The notes beneath the pieces were generated by a model. It was not told where the DNA came from. It saw only the letters and a program-made list of their open reading frames with translations, and made no database searches. Shown piece after piece: positions 43,043 to 51,814 of a stretch of DNA of 64,000 nucleotides (within the stretch, counting starts at the first letter, position 1; the number at the start of each line of letters is the position of its first letter). A program made the position numbers and the translations under genes. The stretch spans positions 1-64,000 of the forward strand of contig JAEYRD010000232.1 of NCBI GenBank assembly GCA_023435725.1, written 5' to 3'. Source of the DNA: Pseudomonadota bacterium. Lineage in GTDB: Bacteria > Pseudomonadota > Alphaproteobacteria > Rhizobiales > Xanthobacteraceae.

Positions 43043-43636
43043 TCATTCGACGGGCGAGGCTTTCATGCGGTGATCCTCCAGCGGCAGACCAAGCGCGGCC
43101 TGGATCGCGCGCGCCAGGAACTGGAGCGTGAGCAGCAGCATGCCGAAGGTCACCACGGCTTGCGGAAACCACAGCGGCGTGTCGCTCGAAGTCGAGACCT
43201 GGCCGCGCACATAGGCGCTCCACGCGAACTTCGCCATCGACGATGTCAGGAAGGCCATGAAGGCGAAGCCAGCGGCGGCCGAGAGGATCTCGATCGCACG
43301 CTTCACCGGTGGTGACACGTTCTTCAAGAGCAACACGACGCGGATGTGGCCGCCGACGCGCAGCGTCATGGCGGCGCCGAAAGTGAAGGACGCCGCCATC
43401 AGGTAGGAGGAGTACTCCCAGGCGATCGAGATCGTCGGGGGGAAGAAGGAGAGGAAATTCGAGAGGAAGCGGGTTGCGACCTCGCACAGCATCAACAACG
43501 TCAGCATCAAGAGGCAGCCGCCGCCGATCCAGCCGTCGAGCCGGCCGAGACGGTCGATGCCGTCGAGCAGAATACGCAGCGGCGCCGGCGCCGCCGCGTT
43601 GAGACTTTGCGGAGCCGCGGGCGAAGCGCTGACCAT
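43043..43636 (-). CDS. dctQ: TRAP transporter small permease (DctQ family)
   Basis: A 197-residue four-helix inner-membrane subunit that supports DctM. Sequence features are LLMLTLLMLCEVATRFLSNF, ISIAWEYSSYLMAASFTFGAAMTLRVGGHIRVVLLL (the conserved E-x-x-RY-like loop of DctQ is EYSSY-type here), and LTSSMAKFAWSAY. It is between dctP (10-bp gap) and dctM, and starts with an ATG preceded by AGG. Length is slightly greater than average because of a Pro/Ala-rich N-terminus. Confidence 0.88.
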   Translation of the reverse strand: MVSASPAAPQSLNAAAPAPLRILLDGIDRLGRLDGWIGGGCLLMLTLLMLCEVATRFLSNFLSFFPPTISIAWEYSSYLMAASFTFGAAMTLRVGGHIRVVLLLKNVSPPVKRAIEILSAAAGFAFMAFLTSSMAKFAWSAYVRGQVSTSSDTPLWFPQAVVTFGMLLLTLQFLARAIQAALGLPLEDHRMKASPVE

Positions 43637-43646
43637 GGCCTGGACC

Positions 43647-44645
43647 TCAGCGCTTCATTTCGGCGAGATAGGCCCGCACCGGCTTGTCGGCAGCCGGCAC
43701 GCGCTTGAGGAAGGCATCGAGCTGCGGCGCGGTCTTGCCGCGGATTTCGGCCATCATCGCATCCGAGACCGGCACCACCTCCATACCGCCTTCCTTCAGG
43801 CGGTTGAGGCTGTCGGCATCAGCCTTCAGCGAGTTGGCCCAGAAGCCCGGCTCCATCCTGGCAGCGACACCGGAAACGAGCTGCTGCTGATCGCTGCTCA
43901 ATGCCTTCCAGGAGTCGAGATTGACGGTAAGCATCTGCGACGACCAGACGTGATTGGTCGGATAGATGTATTTCAAGAATTCCCAGAACTTGCCGTCGAC
44001 GCCGGACACCGCCGACGTGGAGACGCCGGCAACAGCGCCGGAGGCGAGCGCTGGGATCGTCTCGCCCCAGGGAATCATCACCGGCGCCATGCCGATCACG
44101 GCCAGCATGTCGACCGCGTTCTTGTCCGGGACGCGGATCTTGATGTTCTTCAGTCCGTCGACCTCGGCGACCTTCACCTTGAGATGCAGATACTGTGTCG
44201 GCCACGGCACGATGTAGAGGATCTTCTGGTTGTTGCGCGCGGCAACCTTCTCGTATTCGGGCCGCACATATTTGTGCAGCACCTTCAATTCGTCCATCGA
44301 GCCGCAGAGGAAGGGAATGCTCTCGACGCCCATGAATGGCTCGTCGCCGACCTGCTGGATGTTGAGGACATCGGCGAGCGGCACCAGGCCATCGCGCACG
44401 GCGCGCAAATGTTCGGGGCCCTTGAAGCCGAGCTGGCCGCCGGCCTTCACGGTGATGGCGACCGAGCCGCCGCTCTGCTTCTTGACCTCGTCGGCGAAGG
44501 CCATCGCATTCTGAGTGTGGAAATTGCCGTCGGGCCATACCGTCGACATGTCCCAGCTCACCGTCGCGGCCCGCACGCGGGTCGAGATATGGCCGGCGGC
44601 AAGCAACGTCGCGGCGCCCGCGGTGAAGTTCCGTCGCGTGATCAT
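43647..44645 (-). CDS. dctP: TRAP transporter substrate-binding protein (DctP family)
   Basis: A 332-residue periplasmic binding protein. The leader MITRRNFTAGAATLLAAGHISTRVRA has a twin-arginine look (TRRNF), so Tat export is possible. The fold reads VSWDMSTVWPDGNFHTQNAMAFADEVKKQSGGSVAITVKAGGQLGFKGPEHLRAVRDG, then IKIRVPDKNAVDMLAVIGMAPVMIPWGETIPALASGAVAG, where Arg (IRVP) normally binds the ligand carboxylate. The ligand is therefore expected to be an organic acid. GAGAGAG precedes the ATG. Confidence 0.92.
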   Translation of the reverse strand: MITRRNFTAGAATLLAAGHISTRVRAATVSWDMSTVWPDGNFHTQNAMAFADEVKKQSGGSVAITVKAGGQLGFKGPEHLRAVRDGLVPLADVLNIQQVGDEPFMGVESIPFLCGSMDELKVLHKYVRPEYEKVAARNNQKILYIVPWPTQYLHLKVKVAEVDGLKNIKIRVPDKNAVDMLAVIGMAPVMIPWGETIPALASGAVAGVSTSAVSGVDGKFWEFLKYIYPTNHVWSSQMLTVNLDSWKALSSDQQQLVSGVAARMEPGFWANSLKADADSLNRLKEGGMEVVPVSDAMMAEIRGKTAPQLDAFLKRVPAADKPVRAYLAEMKR

Positions 44646-44687
44646 CCTCTCTCTCCGTTCGCTAACGCGCGCAAGCTTCCCGGCTCG

Positions 44688-46346
44688 TCACTGCGCGAAC
44701 CCATAAACCGCAACTGCATTCTCTGATGACACGAGGCCGCTCTCGACATCGTCCTTGACGGCCGCGCGATCGCGTTCGGTTGGGGCACCGATCCCGGCGC
44801 CGCCGGGCGTGTGCACCACCAGCCGGTCATCCGGCGGCACCTGCTGAAAGCCCTTGCCGCGCAGCTTTTTTCCGGATTTGAGGCCAACATAACCGGCCTC
44901 GCCGTTCTTGCCGCCGTCGCGCCCGCGCGGCGGATGATCGATGCGGTCGAACGCCGCCAGAATGTCGAACGGCGCATCGACGCCGCTGCCGACCTCGATG
45001 ATCTGGCCGAGGCCGCCGCGGGTGCGCCCGGCCCCGCCGGAATCCGGACGCAGCTCCTTGCGCCAGAAGATCAGCGGCGTCTGCGTCTCCGCGATCTCGA
45101 CCGGCGTGCCGCGCACGCCGCTCGGATAGGCGGTCGCCGACAATCCGTCCTTGCCGTAACGCGCGCCGGTGCCGCCATTGCTGGTCACAGCCATGGAGAA
45201 CCCGTAATTGCCGCCGGCGCCCGAGCGGGTCTGTCCGCGGACGTTGAGATTCCACAGGCACGAGGTGCCTTCCGCCGGCACACGCTCCGGAATGATCTGC
45301 CGCAGGCAGCCGAACACCACGTCCGGCAGCATCTGGCCGATGATGTGGCGCGAGGCGACAGGCGCGGGCTTTGGCGCATTCAGGATCGCGCCAGACGGCG
45401 CCGACGCCGTCAGCGGCGAGAGCGAGCCGGCATTGTTCGGGATCTGCGAGGCGACGACGCAGCCGAGGCCGAACACGGTGTAGGCTGTGGTGTAGGACAG
45501 CGGCACGTTGATGCCGAACTTCGAGGCGCCCGAGGTGCCGTCGAAATCGACGTGGATGCCCTTCTCCGAGATCGTCAGCGTCGCCGCAAGCGTGACCGGT
45601 GCGTCATAGCCGTCGACCACCATGGTATTGCGCCAGCTTCCCTTCGGCAGCTTGGCGATCTCGGCGAGCACGGCCTCGCGCGAGCGGTCGCAGATGTAGT
45701 CGCCGAGTTCGTCGAGCGTATCGATGCCGAACTCGGTCATCATCTCGGCCAGTCGCTCGCAGCCGACGTCGTTGCAGCCCGCGAGCGAATAGGTGTCGCC
45801 CTCGGTGTCGATCGGCAGCCGCGTGTTGGTGCGGATCATCGCCATCAGCGTCTCGTTGACGACGCCCTGGTCGATCAGCTTCAGCATGGGGATGTAGAGC
45901 CCCTCCATGAACACGTCGGTGGCATCGGGGCCGAAGCCGATGCCGCCGATGTCCATAAGATGGCTGGTGCAGGAGAATAGCGCGACGACCTTGCCGTCCT
46001 TGAAGCAGGGCGTGGTGACGACGAAATCGTTGAGATGGCCAGTGCCCATCCAGGGATCGTTGGTGATGTAGGCGTCGCCCTCCTTCATCGTCTCGATCGG
46101 GAAATGCGCGATGAAGTGCTTGACCGACTCCGCCATCGAATTGACGTGACCGGGCGTGCCGGTCACCGCCTGCGCCAGCATCCGTCCCCTAAGGTCGAAC
46201 ACGCCGGCGGAGAGGTCGCCGCATTCGCGCACGATCGGGCTGAAGGCGGTGCGGAGCAGCACCTGCGCCTGCTCCTCGACCACCGCGATCAGCCGGTGCC
46301 ACATGATCTGAAGGTCGATCAGGCTCGCGCCATTTGCCTTGTTCAT
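44688..46346 (-). CDS. hyuB: Hydantoinase B / oxoprolinase, small subunit
   Basis: A 552-residue cytoplasmic subunit of an ATP-dependent N-methylhydantoinase/5-oxoprolinase-type enzyme. It contains LQIMWHRLIAVVEEQAQVLLRTAFSPIVRECGDLSAGVFDLRGRMLAQAVTGTPGHVNSM, then ITNDPWMGTGHLNDFVVTTPCF and HLMDIGGIGF, the residues around which family members bind metal and substrate. The C-terminal G/R-rich region is typical. It is translated from an ATG 2 bp after the hyuA stop. The enzyme opens a cyclic amide ring such as hydantoin, oxoproline or a lactam. Confidence 0.9.
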   Translation of the reverse strand: MNKANGASLIDLQIMWHRLIAVVEEQAQVLLRTAFSPIVRECGDLSAGVFDLRGRMLAQAVTGTPGHVNSMAESVKHFIAHFPIETMKEGDAYITNDPWMGTGHLNDFVVTTPCFKDGKVVALFSCTSHLMDIGGIGFGPDATDVFMEGLYIPMLKLIDQGVVNETLMAMIRTNTRLPIDTEGDTYSLAGCNDVGCERLAEMMTEFGIDTLDELGDYICDRSREAVLAEIAKLPKGSWRNTMVVDGYDAPVTLAATLTISEKGIHVDFDGTSGASKFGINVPLSYTTAYTVFGLGCVVASQIPNNAGSLSPLTASAPSGAILNAPKPAPVASRHIIGQMLPDVVFGCLRQIIPERVPAEGTSCLWNLNVRGQTRSGAGGNYGFSMAVTSNGGTGARYGKDGLSATAYPSGVRGTPVEIAETQTPLIFWRKELRPDSGGAGRTRGGLGQIIEVGSGVDAPFDILAAFDRIDHPPRGRDGGKNGEAGYVGLKSGKKLRGKGFQQVPPDDRLVVHTPGGAGIGAPTERDRAAVKDDVESGLVSSENAVAVYGFAQ

Positions 46347-46348
46347 GA

Positions 46349-48433
46349 TCAGGCCGCCTTCCGTTCCATGACGATGCTGCCGGCACCGTCGATATGTGCG
46401 TCAAAGCTGGTGGAGACGAAGGTGGAGGTCTCGTCCTCCGCGATCACGGCGGGACCTGCAATGGTCGCGCCCGGCACCATGTCCTCGCGACGGTAGAGCG
46501 GGATTTCGATCACCTCGCCTGCACGGCCGTCAAAGAATTTGCGGCTGCCGGAGGCCTTGCCCGCGGGTTTGCGCGCGACGGCCGCGACCGTGGGCGGATT
46601 GCGCGCCTCGGTGGTCGCGAGCACCGACCAGCTCAGGACCTCGATCGCGGCGCCCGGGATCGGCCGCTCGAACATTGCCGAATAATCCGCCTCGAACTTC
46701 TGGCGCAGGCCGGCGAGATCGGCCGCCGTCAGCCGCCGGTTCGGCAGCTCGACCGTGATCTCGTGGCCCTGGCCGACATAGCGCATGAAGGCGGCGCGGC
46801 GCTCGCGCACCGGCGCACCGGCTGCGCCGGGCTCGACCAGCGCGCGCGCTTCTGTCGCCATCTCCTGCAAGAGATCGGAAACCGCCTCGGTGTCGAAATC
46901 GTCGAGCCGGACGTGACGGCTGCGCACCAGCTCATAAGCGATCGGAGCGGCAAGGAAGCCAACGGCAGAACCGACACCGGCATTCGACGGCACGATCACC
47001 CTGGAGACACCGATCTTCTCGGCCACACGCGCCGCATGCAGCGGGGCGGCGCCGCCGAACGCGATCAGCGTATGCTGGCCGACGATCTCACCGCGCTCGA
47101 CCGCGTGCACGCGCGCGGCGCTCGCCATGTTCTCGCAGACGACCTCGTGCACGGCATAGGCCGCGGTTTCCGCCGACAGGCCCAGCGCTTCGCCGACGTT
47201 GCGCAGCAGCGCCTGCTTCGAAAGCTCTGGGTTGAGCTTGATCGTGCCGCCCGCGAAGGCGTCGGGATCGATCATGCCAAGCGCAACATCCGCATCCGTC
47301 ACCGCCGGACGCTGGCCACCGCGACCGTAGCAGGCGGGCCCCGGCTCCGACGAGGCGCTCTCGGGGCCGACGGTAACGCGCTTCATCGCGTCCACATGGG
47401 CAATCGAGCCGCCGCCGGCGCCGATCTCGACCATCTCGATCACCGGGATACGCACCGGCAGGCCTGATCCCTTGAGGAAGCGTGCGGCACGATCGACCTC
47501 GAACACGCGCGAGGTCTCGGGCTGATATTTTTCGATCAGGCAGATCTTTGCGGTAGTGCCGCCCATGTCGAAGGAGAGCACCTTGCTCTCGCCAAGACGG
47601 GCTGCGATCTGCGCCGAGAAGATCGCGCCGCCGGCGGGACCCGACTCGACGAGACGCACCGGAAAGCGGCGCGCCGTCTCGATCGACGTCACGCCGCCGC
47701 CGGATGTGACGAGATAGATGGCGCCGCGGAACTGCTCGACCTGCAAGGCATCGGCCATGCGGGCGAGATAGCCGTCAATCAACGGCTGGACATAGGCATT
47801 GGCGACAGCAGTCGATGTGCGCTCATATTCGCGGATCTCGGGGCACACCGCCGATGACACGGTCACGGAGATGCCGGGCATCTCTTCGGCAAGGATCGCG
47901 GCTGCGCGGCGCTCGTGCTCGGGATTGGCGTAGGAGTGCAGGAACGCAATCGCGACGCTCTCGACGTTCAGCGCACGCAATTTCGGCGCGAGCGCGCGCA
48001 CCGCGGCCTCGTCCAGCGGGAGGCGGACGGCGCCGTGGGCGTCGATACGCTCAGGCACGGTGAAGCGGAGCGAACGCGGCGCCAGCGGCTTCGGCTTGTC
48101 GATGCTGAGATCGTACTGGTCGTAGCGGCTCTCGGTGCCGATATCGAGCACATCGCGAAAGCCGTCTGTCGCGATCAGCGCCGTCTTGGCGCCGCGCCGC
48201 TCGATGATGGCGTTGGTCGCGAGCGTCGTGCCGTGAATGAAGACGTCGATGTCACTGATATGCGCGCGCGCGTCGGTGAGAATGAGACGCATGCCGTCCA
48301 GGACCGCCTGCTCCGGTCTCTGCGGCGTCGTCAGCACCTTGCGCGTTTTGCGATCCTGACCCACGTCCAGCACGATATCGGTGAACGTGCCGCCGATATC
48401 GACCGCAAGCCGCACCTCGGCTCCCTCAAGCAT
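46349..48433 (-). CDS. hyuA: Hydantoinase A / oxoprolinase, ATP-binding subunit
   Basis: A 694-residue subunit. The N-terminal ASKHA-fold phosphate motif DIGGTFTDIVL begins at about residue 11 of the mature frame. TLATNAIIERRGAKTALIATDGFRD, a second nucleotide motif ALSFDMGGTTAKICLI-type (LSFDMGGTTAKIC) and SGPAGGAIFSAQIA follow, and the domain ends with YVGQGHEITVELP. It binds ATP and activates the substrate ring. The ATG at 48433 has GGAG 9 nt upstream; a TTG at 48460 is less likely. It is the first gene of hyuA-hyuB-dctPQM, so uptake and ring opening are likely coupled. Confidence 0.93.
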   Translation of the reverse strand: MLEGAEVRLAVDIGGTFTDIVLDVGQDRKTRKVLTTPQRPEQAVLDGMRLILTDARAHISDIDVFIHGTTLATNAIIERRGAKTALIATDGFRDVLDIGTESRYDQYDLSIDKPKPLAPRSLRFTVPERIDAHGAVRLPLDEAAVRALAPKLRALNVESVAIAFLHSYANPEHERRAAAILAEEMPGISVTVSSAVCPEIREYERTSTAVANAYVQPLIDGYLARMADALQVEQFRGAIYLVTSGGGVTSIETARRFPVRLVESGPAGGAIFSAQIAARLGESKVLSFDMGGTTAKICLIEKYQPETSRVFEVDRAARFLKGSGLPVRIPVIEMVEIGAGGGSIAHVDAMKRVTVGPESASSEPGPACYGRGGQRPAVTDADVALGMIDPDAFAGGTIKLNPELSKQALLRNVGEALGLSAETAAYAVHEVVCENMASAARVHAVERGEIVGQHTLIAFGGAAPLHAARVAEKIGVSRVIVPSNAGVGSAVGFLAAPIAYELVRSRHVRLDDFDTEAVSDLLQEMATEARALVEPGAAGAPVRERRAAFMRYVGQGHEITVELPNRRLTAADLAGLRQKFEADYSAMFERPIPGAAIEVLSWSVLATTEARNPPTVAAVARKPAGKASGSRKFFDGRAGEVIEIPLYRREDMVPGATIAGPAVIAEDETSTFVSTSFDAHIDGAGSIVMERKAA

Positions 48434-48575
48434 TCCAAAATTCTCCGTGCCGATCGTCAAAACTCATGGTGAAAATGCAGCAATTTCCATGCCATCCAGC
48501 CAACCGAAAGCGCTGCGCCCCGCTATTCTGCTTGGCACCTATGCAATAGGCAAGACGTGTTCGTCTTGCGCCCTT

Positions 48576-49397
48576 TCAGAGCAGGAATGCAAGCGCTGCT
48601 TCGCAGCGTTCCTCGACCTTCAGCGTCAGGAGATCGTCGGCGCGGGTGCGTCCGAGATTGACCGCAGCAATGGGAATCTGCCGGCGTGCCGCCATCTGCA
48701 CGAAGCGGAAGCCGGAATAGACCATCAGCGAGGAGCCAACGATCAGCATCGCGTCGGCCTGCTCCAGGTGATCCTGCGCGGTGGCAACGACCTCGCGCGG
48801 AACGTTCTCGCCGAAGAACACGACGTCGGGTTTGATTATGCCGCCGCAGGCTTCGCAAACCGGCACCTTGAAAGAGGAGAAATCCGCGTGCTCCAGATCG
48901 GCGTCGCCGTCCGGCGCATCGGCGGCATCGAGTGTCAGCCACTCCGCATTGGCGCGGCCAAGCGCATCCTGAAATTCGTTGCGCGGCGTCTTGCCGCCAC
49001 AGCCCATGCAGCGGACCAGATCGAGCCGGCCGTGCAGGTCGATCACCTGCCGGTGACCGGCGGATTGATGTAGCCGATCGACGTTCTGGGTGAGCAGCAT
49101 CCCGCACCGCCCGTTCGCCTCAAGGCGGGCCAGCGCATGATGCGCATCGTTCGGACGAGCCTGGCCGAAGCGTCGCCAGCCGATCAGGCTGCGCGCCCAA
49201 TAGCGCTGGCGTGTAGGCGCTTCCGACATGAAGGCCTGGAAATTGACCGGCTGGGTCCGCTTCCAGTTGCCGTGGCTGTCGCGATAGTCGAGAATGCCCG
49301 AATTAGTGCTGCAGCCGGCGCCGGTCAACACAAACAGACGTTCGTGCCGGTCGACGAAATCCCGAAGCGGATGGTTTGCCAGCGGAGGGTTTGCCAT
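48576..49397 (-). CDS. Sir2 family NAD-dependent protein deacylase (sirtuin)
   Basis: A 273-residue NAD+-dependent deacylase of the class II-like type. The NAD-binding motif reads LTGAGCSTNSGILDYRDSHG; TQNVDRLHQSAG and the catalytic His in DLHGRL follow. The zinc is held by RCMGCGG and VCEACGG (two Cys pairs). GSSLMVYSGF closes the Rossmann fold. The insertion between the Cys pairs is long and acidic. The ATG at 49397 is preferred over 49463, which would overlap the next gene. It removes acyl groups from lysines; targets are unknown. Confidence 0.93.
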   Translation of the reverse strand: MANPPLANHPLRDFVDRHERLFVLTGAGCSTNSGILDYRDSHGNWKRTQPVNFQAFMSEAPTRQRYWARSLIGWRRFGQARPNDAHHALARLEANGRCGMLLTQNVDRLHQSAGHRQVIDLHGRLDLVRCMGCGGKTPRNEFQDALGRANAEWLTLDAADAPDGDADLEHADFSSFKVPVCEACGGIIKPDVVFFGENVPREVVATAQDHLEQADAMLIVGSSLMVYSGFRFVQMAARRQIPIAAVNLGRTRADDLLTLKVEERCEAALAFLL

Positions 49398-49443
49398 GGA
49401 CGCAGATGTAGTCTGCGCCGTCGAGTTTTGCCAGATCACCCCG

Positions 49444-50280
49444 CTAGCTTGCCCAGTTCTCACGAAATTCCGGGAATAGCGTCAGGCCACCGCAGGCGTA
49501 GATGGTCTGGCCGGTGATGTAGCTCGCGTCATCCGAGGCGAGGAAGGCGAACACGGCGGCGATCTCTTCCGGGGTCCCGACGCGGCCCAGCGGAATGTGG
49601 CTGGTGACGACGCCGCGCTTTGCGGGATCGCCGGTCCAGGCTGCGTTGATCGGCGTGTCGATCGCGCCCGGCCCGACCGCGTTGACGCGAATGCCGCGGC
49701 CGGCGAATTCGAGTGCCAGCGTGCGCGTCAGATTGGCCATGCCGCCCTTGCTGATCGAGTAAGCGAGATAGCCGGGCTTCGGAATGATCTGGTGGACGCT
49801 CGAACAGTTGATGATACTGCCGCCTCCGCCGCGCGCCACGAAATGCGCGAGCGCCTTCTGCGCGCAGAGCACGGCACCGTTGAGATTGACGTCGATGATG
49901 CGGCGATAGGTTTCGACGTCGAGCGCATCGCTCGGCGACTCCTTCTGGAAGCCGGCGTTGTTGACGAGACAATCGAGACGCTTCCAGCGCGATAGGATCG
50001 TCTCGAACATCGCGACGATGTCCTGCTCATTGCCGACATTGGCCTTGACGATGCAATGATCGAGCCTGCCGTGGCCGCGATCGCTCGAAGCTGTCCGAGC
50101 GAGCGCGAGCGTGTCCTCCGCCCGCTCCGCATTTTCGAAATAGTTGATGGCGACCGTCGCGCCTTCCTGGGCAAGCCGGATGGCAACGGCGCGGCCGATG
50201 CCCTGGGAAGCGCCGGTCACCAGAGCGTATTGGCCGACGAGGCGCGAGGGAAACGGGGGTGAACGATCGGTTTGTGGCAT
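49444..50280 (-). CDS. SDR family oxidoreductase
   Basis: A 278-residue classical SDR. TGASQGIGRAVAIRL is the cofactor motif, and the Ser-Tyr-Lys set lies in NCSSVHQI and AYSISKGGMANL. IPLGRVGTPEEIAAVFAFLASDDASYITGQTIYACGGLTLFPEFRENW is the C-terminal segment, like glucose 1-dehydrogenase-type enzymes. NYFENAERAE suggests NADP preference because of the absence of an Asp at the second strand. The gene ends 46 bp before the sirtuin start. Confidence 0.9.
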   Translation of the reverse strand: MPQTDRSPPFPSRLVGQYALVTGASQGIGRAVAIRLAQEGATVAINYFENAERAEDTLALARTASSDRGHGRLDHCIVKANVGNEQDIVAMFETILSRWKRLDCLVNNAGFQKESPSDALDVETYRRIIDVNLNGAVLCAQKALAHFVARGGGGSIINCSSVHQIIPKPGYLAYSISKGGMANLTRTLALEFAGRGIRVNAVGPGAIDTPINAAWTGDPAKRGVVTSHIPLGRVGTPEEIAAVFAFLASDDASYITGQTIYACGGLTLFPEFRENWAS

Positions 50281-50353
50281 GGGTTTTCTCCGGAACGCCT
50301 CATCATCGATGGAACAGGCGTTTTTGTTCCATCCATCAACGCATCGCTGGGAT

Positions 50354-51673
50354 TCATTCCGCGCGCCGGGCGAGCCGTGAGGTCAGGATCTGATGAAGGA
50401 TAATGGCACCAAAGGTGGCGGTGCCGATCCCGCCGATCGTGAACGCACCGAATTTGAGCGTGAGGTCGCCGGCCCCCGCGGTCAGCGCCACGGCGATGGT
50501 GATCAGGTTCGCCGGATCTGCGAAGTCGACCTTGTTCTCGACCCAGATCCGCCCGGCCATCGCGGCGATCAATCCGAACAGCACGATCGACAGCCCGCCG
50601 ATGACGGGGCCGGGAATCGACAGGATCAGCGCGCCGAATTTCGGCGAGAAGCCGAGCAGGATCGACACGGTGGCCGCGAAGGCGAACAGCAAGGTCGAAT
50701 AGACCTTCGTCGCCGCCATGACGCCGATGTTCTCGGCATAGGTGGTGACGCCGGTGCCGCCGCCGCAGGCCGCCACGATCGTCGCGAGACTGTCGGCGAG
50801 CAGGGCGCGGCCGAGATAGCGATCGAGGCTCCGACCCGTCATGGCGCCGACGGCCTTGATGTGACCGAGGTTCTCGGCGACGAGAATGATCGCAACCGGC
50901 GCGATCAGGAAGATCGCATCGGCCTGGAAGGTCGGCGTGGTGAAGTTCGGCAGGCCGAGCCACGGTGCGGCCGAGAGTTGCGCGAAGTCGATCGGCTTGC
51001 CAAAGCCGAGCCCGTTCGCGAACAGCAAGTACAAGAGATATCCGCCGATCGCGCCGAGGATGATCGGCAAGCGGCGCCACAGGCCCGGAGCGGCAACCGC
51101 AACCACGCCGATGATCAGAACGGTCGCGAGCCCAATCCGGGTGTCGAATGCGCCGGCACTCACCGCCTTGACCGCCACGGGCGCGAGATTGAGGCCGATC
51201 GCGGCGACCACAGCGCCGGTGACGGCCGGCGGCATCAAGCGCTCGACCCAACCGACGCCCGACCACATCACGATCAGCGCAATCACGCCATAGAGCACGC
51301 CGGCTCCGACGATGCCGCCGAGCGCAACTGACAGATTCGGGTTCGGCCCATGTCCGGCATAGCCGGTGGCCGCGATGACGACGGCGATGAACGCGAAGCT
51401 CGAACCGAGATAGCTCGGCACGCGCCCCGCGACGATGACGAAGAAGATCAGCGTGCCGATGCCGGAGAACAGGACCGCGACATTGGGATCGAACCCCATC
51501 AGCAGCGGCGCGATGATCGTTGAACCCGACATCGCGACGCAATGCTGGAGACCCGAGACGATGGTCTGGCCAAGCGGCAATCGCTCCTCGGGCATGATCA
51601 CGCCGGACGTCTTCAACGTCCAACGCGGAAAGTAGCCTTGCGCCTGTTCGTCCGGGCTTGTTGCAGTCGACAT
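50354..51673 (-). CDS. Nucleobase permease (uracil/xanthine, NAT/NCS2 family)
   Basis: A 439-residue inner-membrane transporter with about 14 helices. Typical features are LGQTIVSGLQHCVAMSGSTIIAPLL, AENLGHIKAVGAMTG, GGGTGVTTYAENIGVMAATKVYS and SPKFGALILSIPGPVIGGLSIVLFGLIAAMAGRIW, the signature around the substrate site. Uracil-transporter-like members (UraA/RutG) share the AENLGH form. The ATG at 51673 has GGGGGGAAC upstream; the longer frame lies across the divergent promoter region. It is divergent from dctA by about 140 bp. Confidence 0.92.
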   Translation of the reverse strand: MSTATSPDEQAQGYFPRWTLKTSGVIMPEERLPLGQTIVSGLQHCVAMSGSTIIAPLLMGFDPNVAVLFSGIGTLIFFVIVAGRVPSYLGSSFAFIAVVIAATGYAGHGPNPNLSVALGGIVGAGVLYGVIALIVMWSGVGWVERLMPPAVTGAVVAAIGLNLAPVAVKAVSAGAFDTRIGLATVLIIGVVAVAAPGLWRRLPIILGAIGGYLLYLLFANGLGFGKPIDFAQLSAAPWLGLPNFTTPTFQADAIFLIAPVAIILVAENLGHIKAVGAMTGRSLDRYLGRALLADSLATIVAACGGGTGVTTYAENIGVMAATKVYSTLLFAFAATVSILLGFSPKFGALILSIPGPVIGGLSIVLFGLIAAMAGRIWVENKVDFADPANLITIAVALTAGAGDLTLKFGAFTIGGIGTATFGAIILHQILTSRLARRAE

Positions 51674-51761
51674 GTTCCCCCCAGTTGCGGTGCAGCGATC
51701 AATGTTCGTGCGATCCGACAAAAATGTGATTGTCGCTTCTGCGGCGGCCATCACATGATGC

Positions 51762-51793
51762 AAATCATGCAAGATCCAAATCTTGCAAGATCA
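51762..51793. repeat. 16-bp tandem direct repeats upstream of dctA
   Basis: AAATCATGCAAGATCC (51762-51777) is followed directly by AAATCTTGCAAGATCA (51778-51793), matching at 14 of 16 positions. A partial palindrome, CATGATGCAAATCATG, overlaps the first unit. They sit 22-53 bp before the dctA ATG and look like a paired regulator site. Confidence 0.65.
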
Positions 51794-51814
51794 ATGCGTT
51801 CCGGGGCGCACCAT

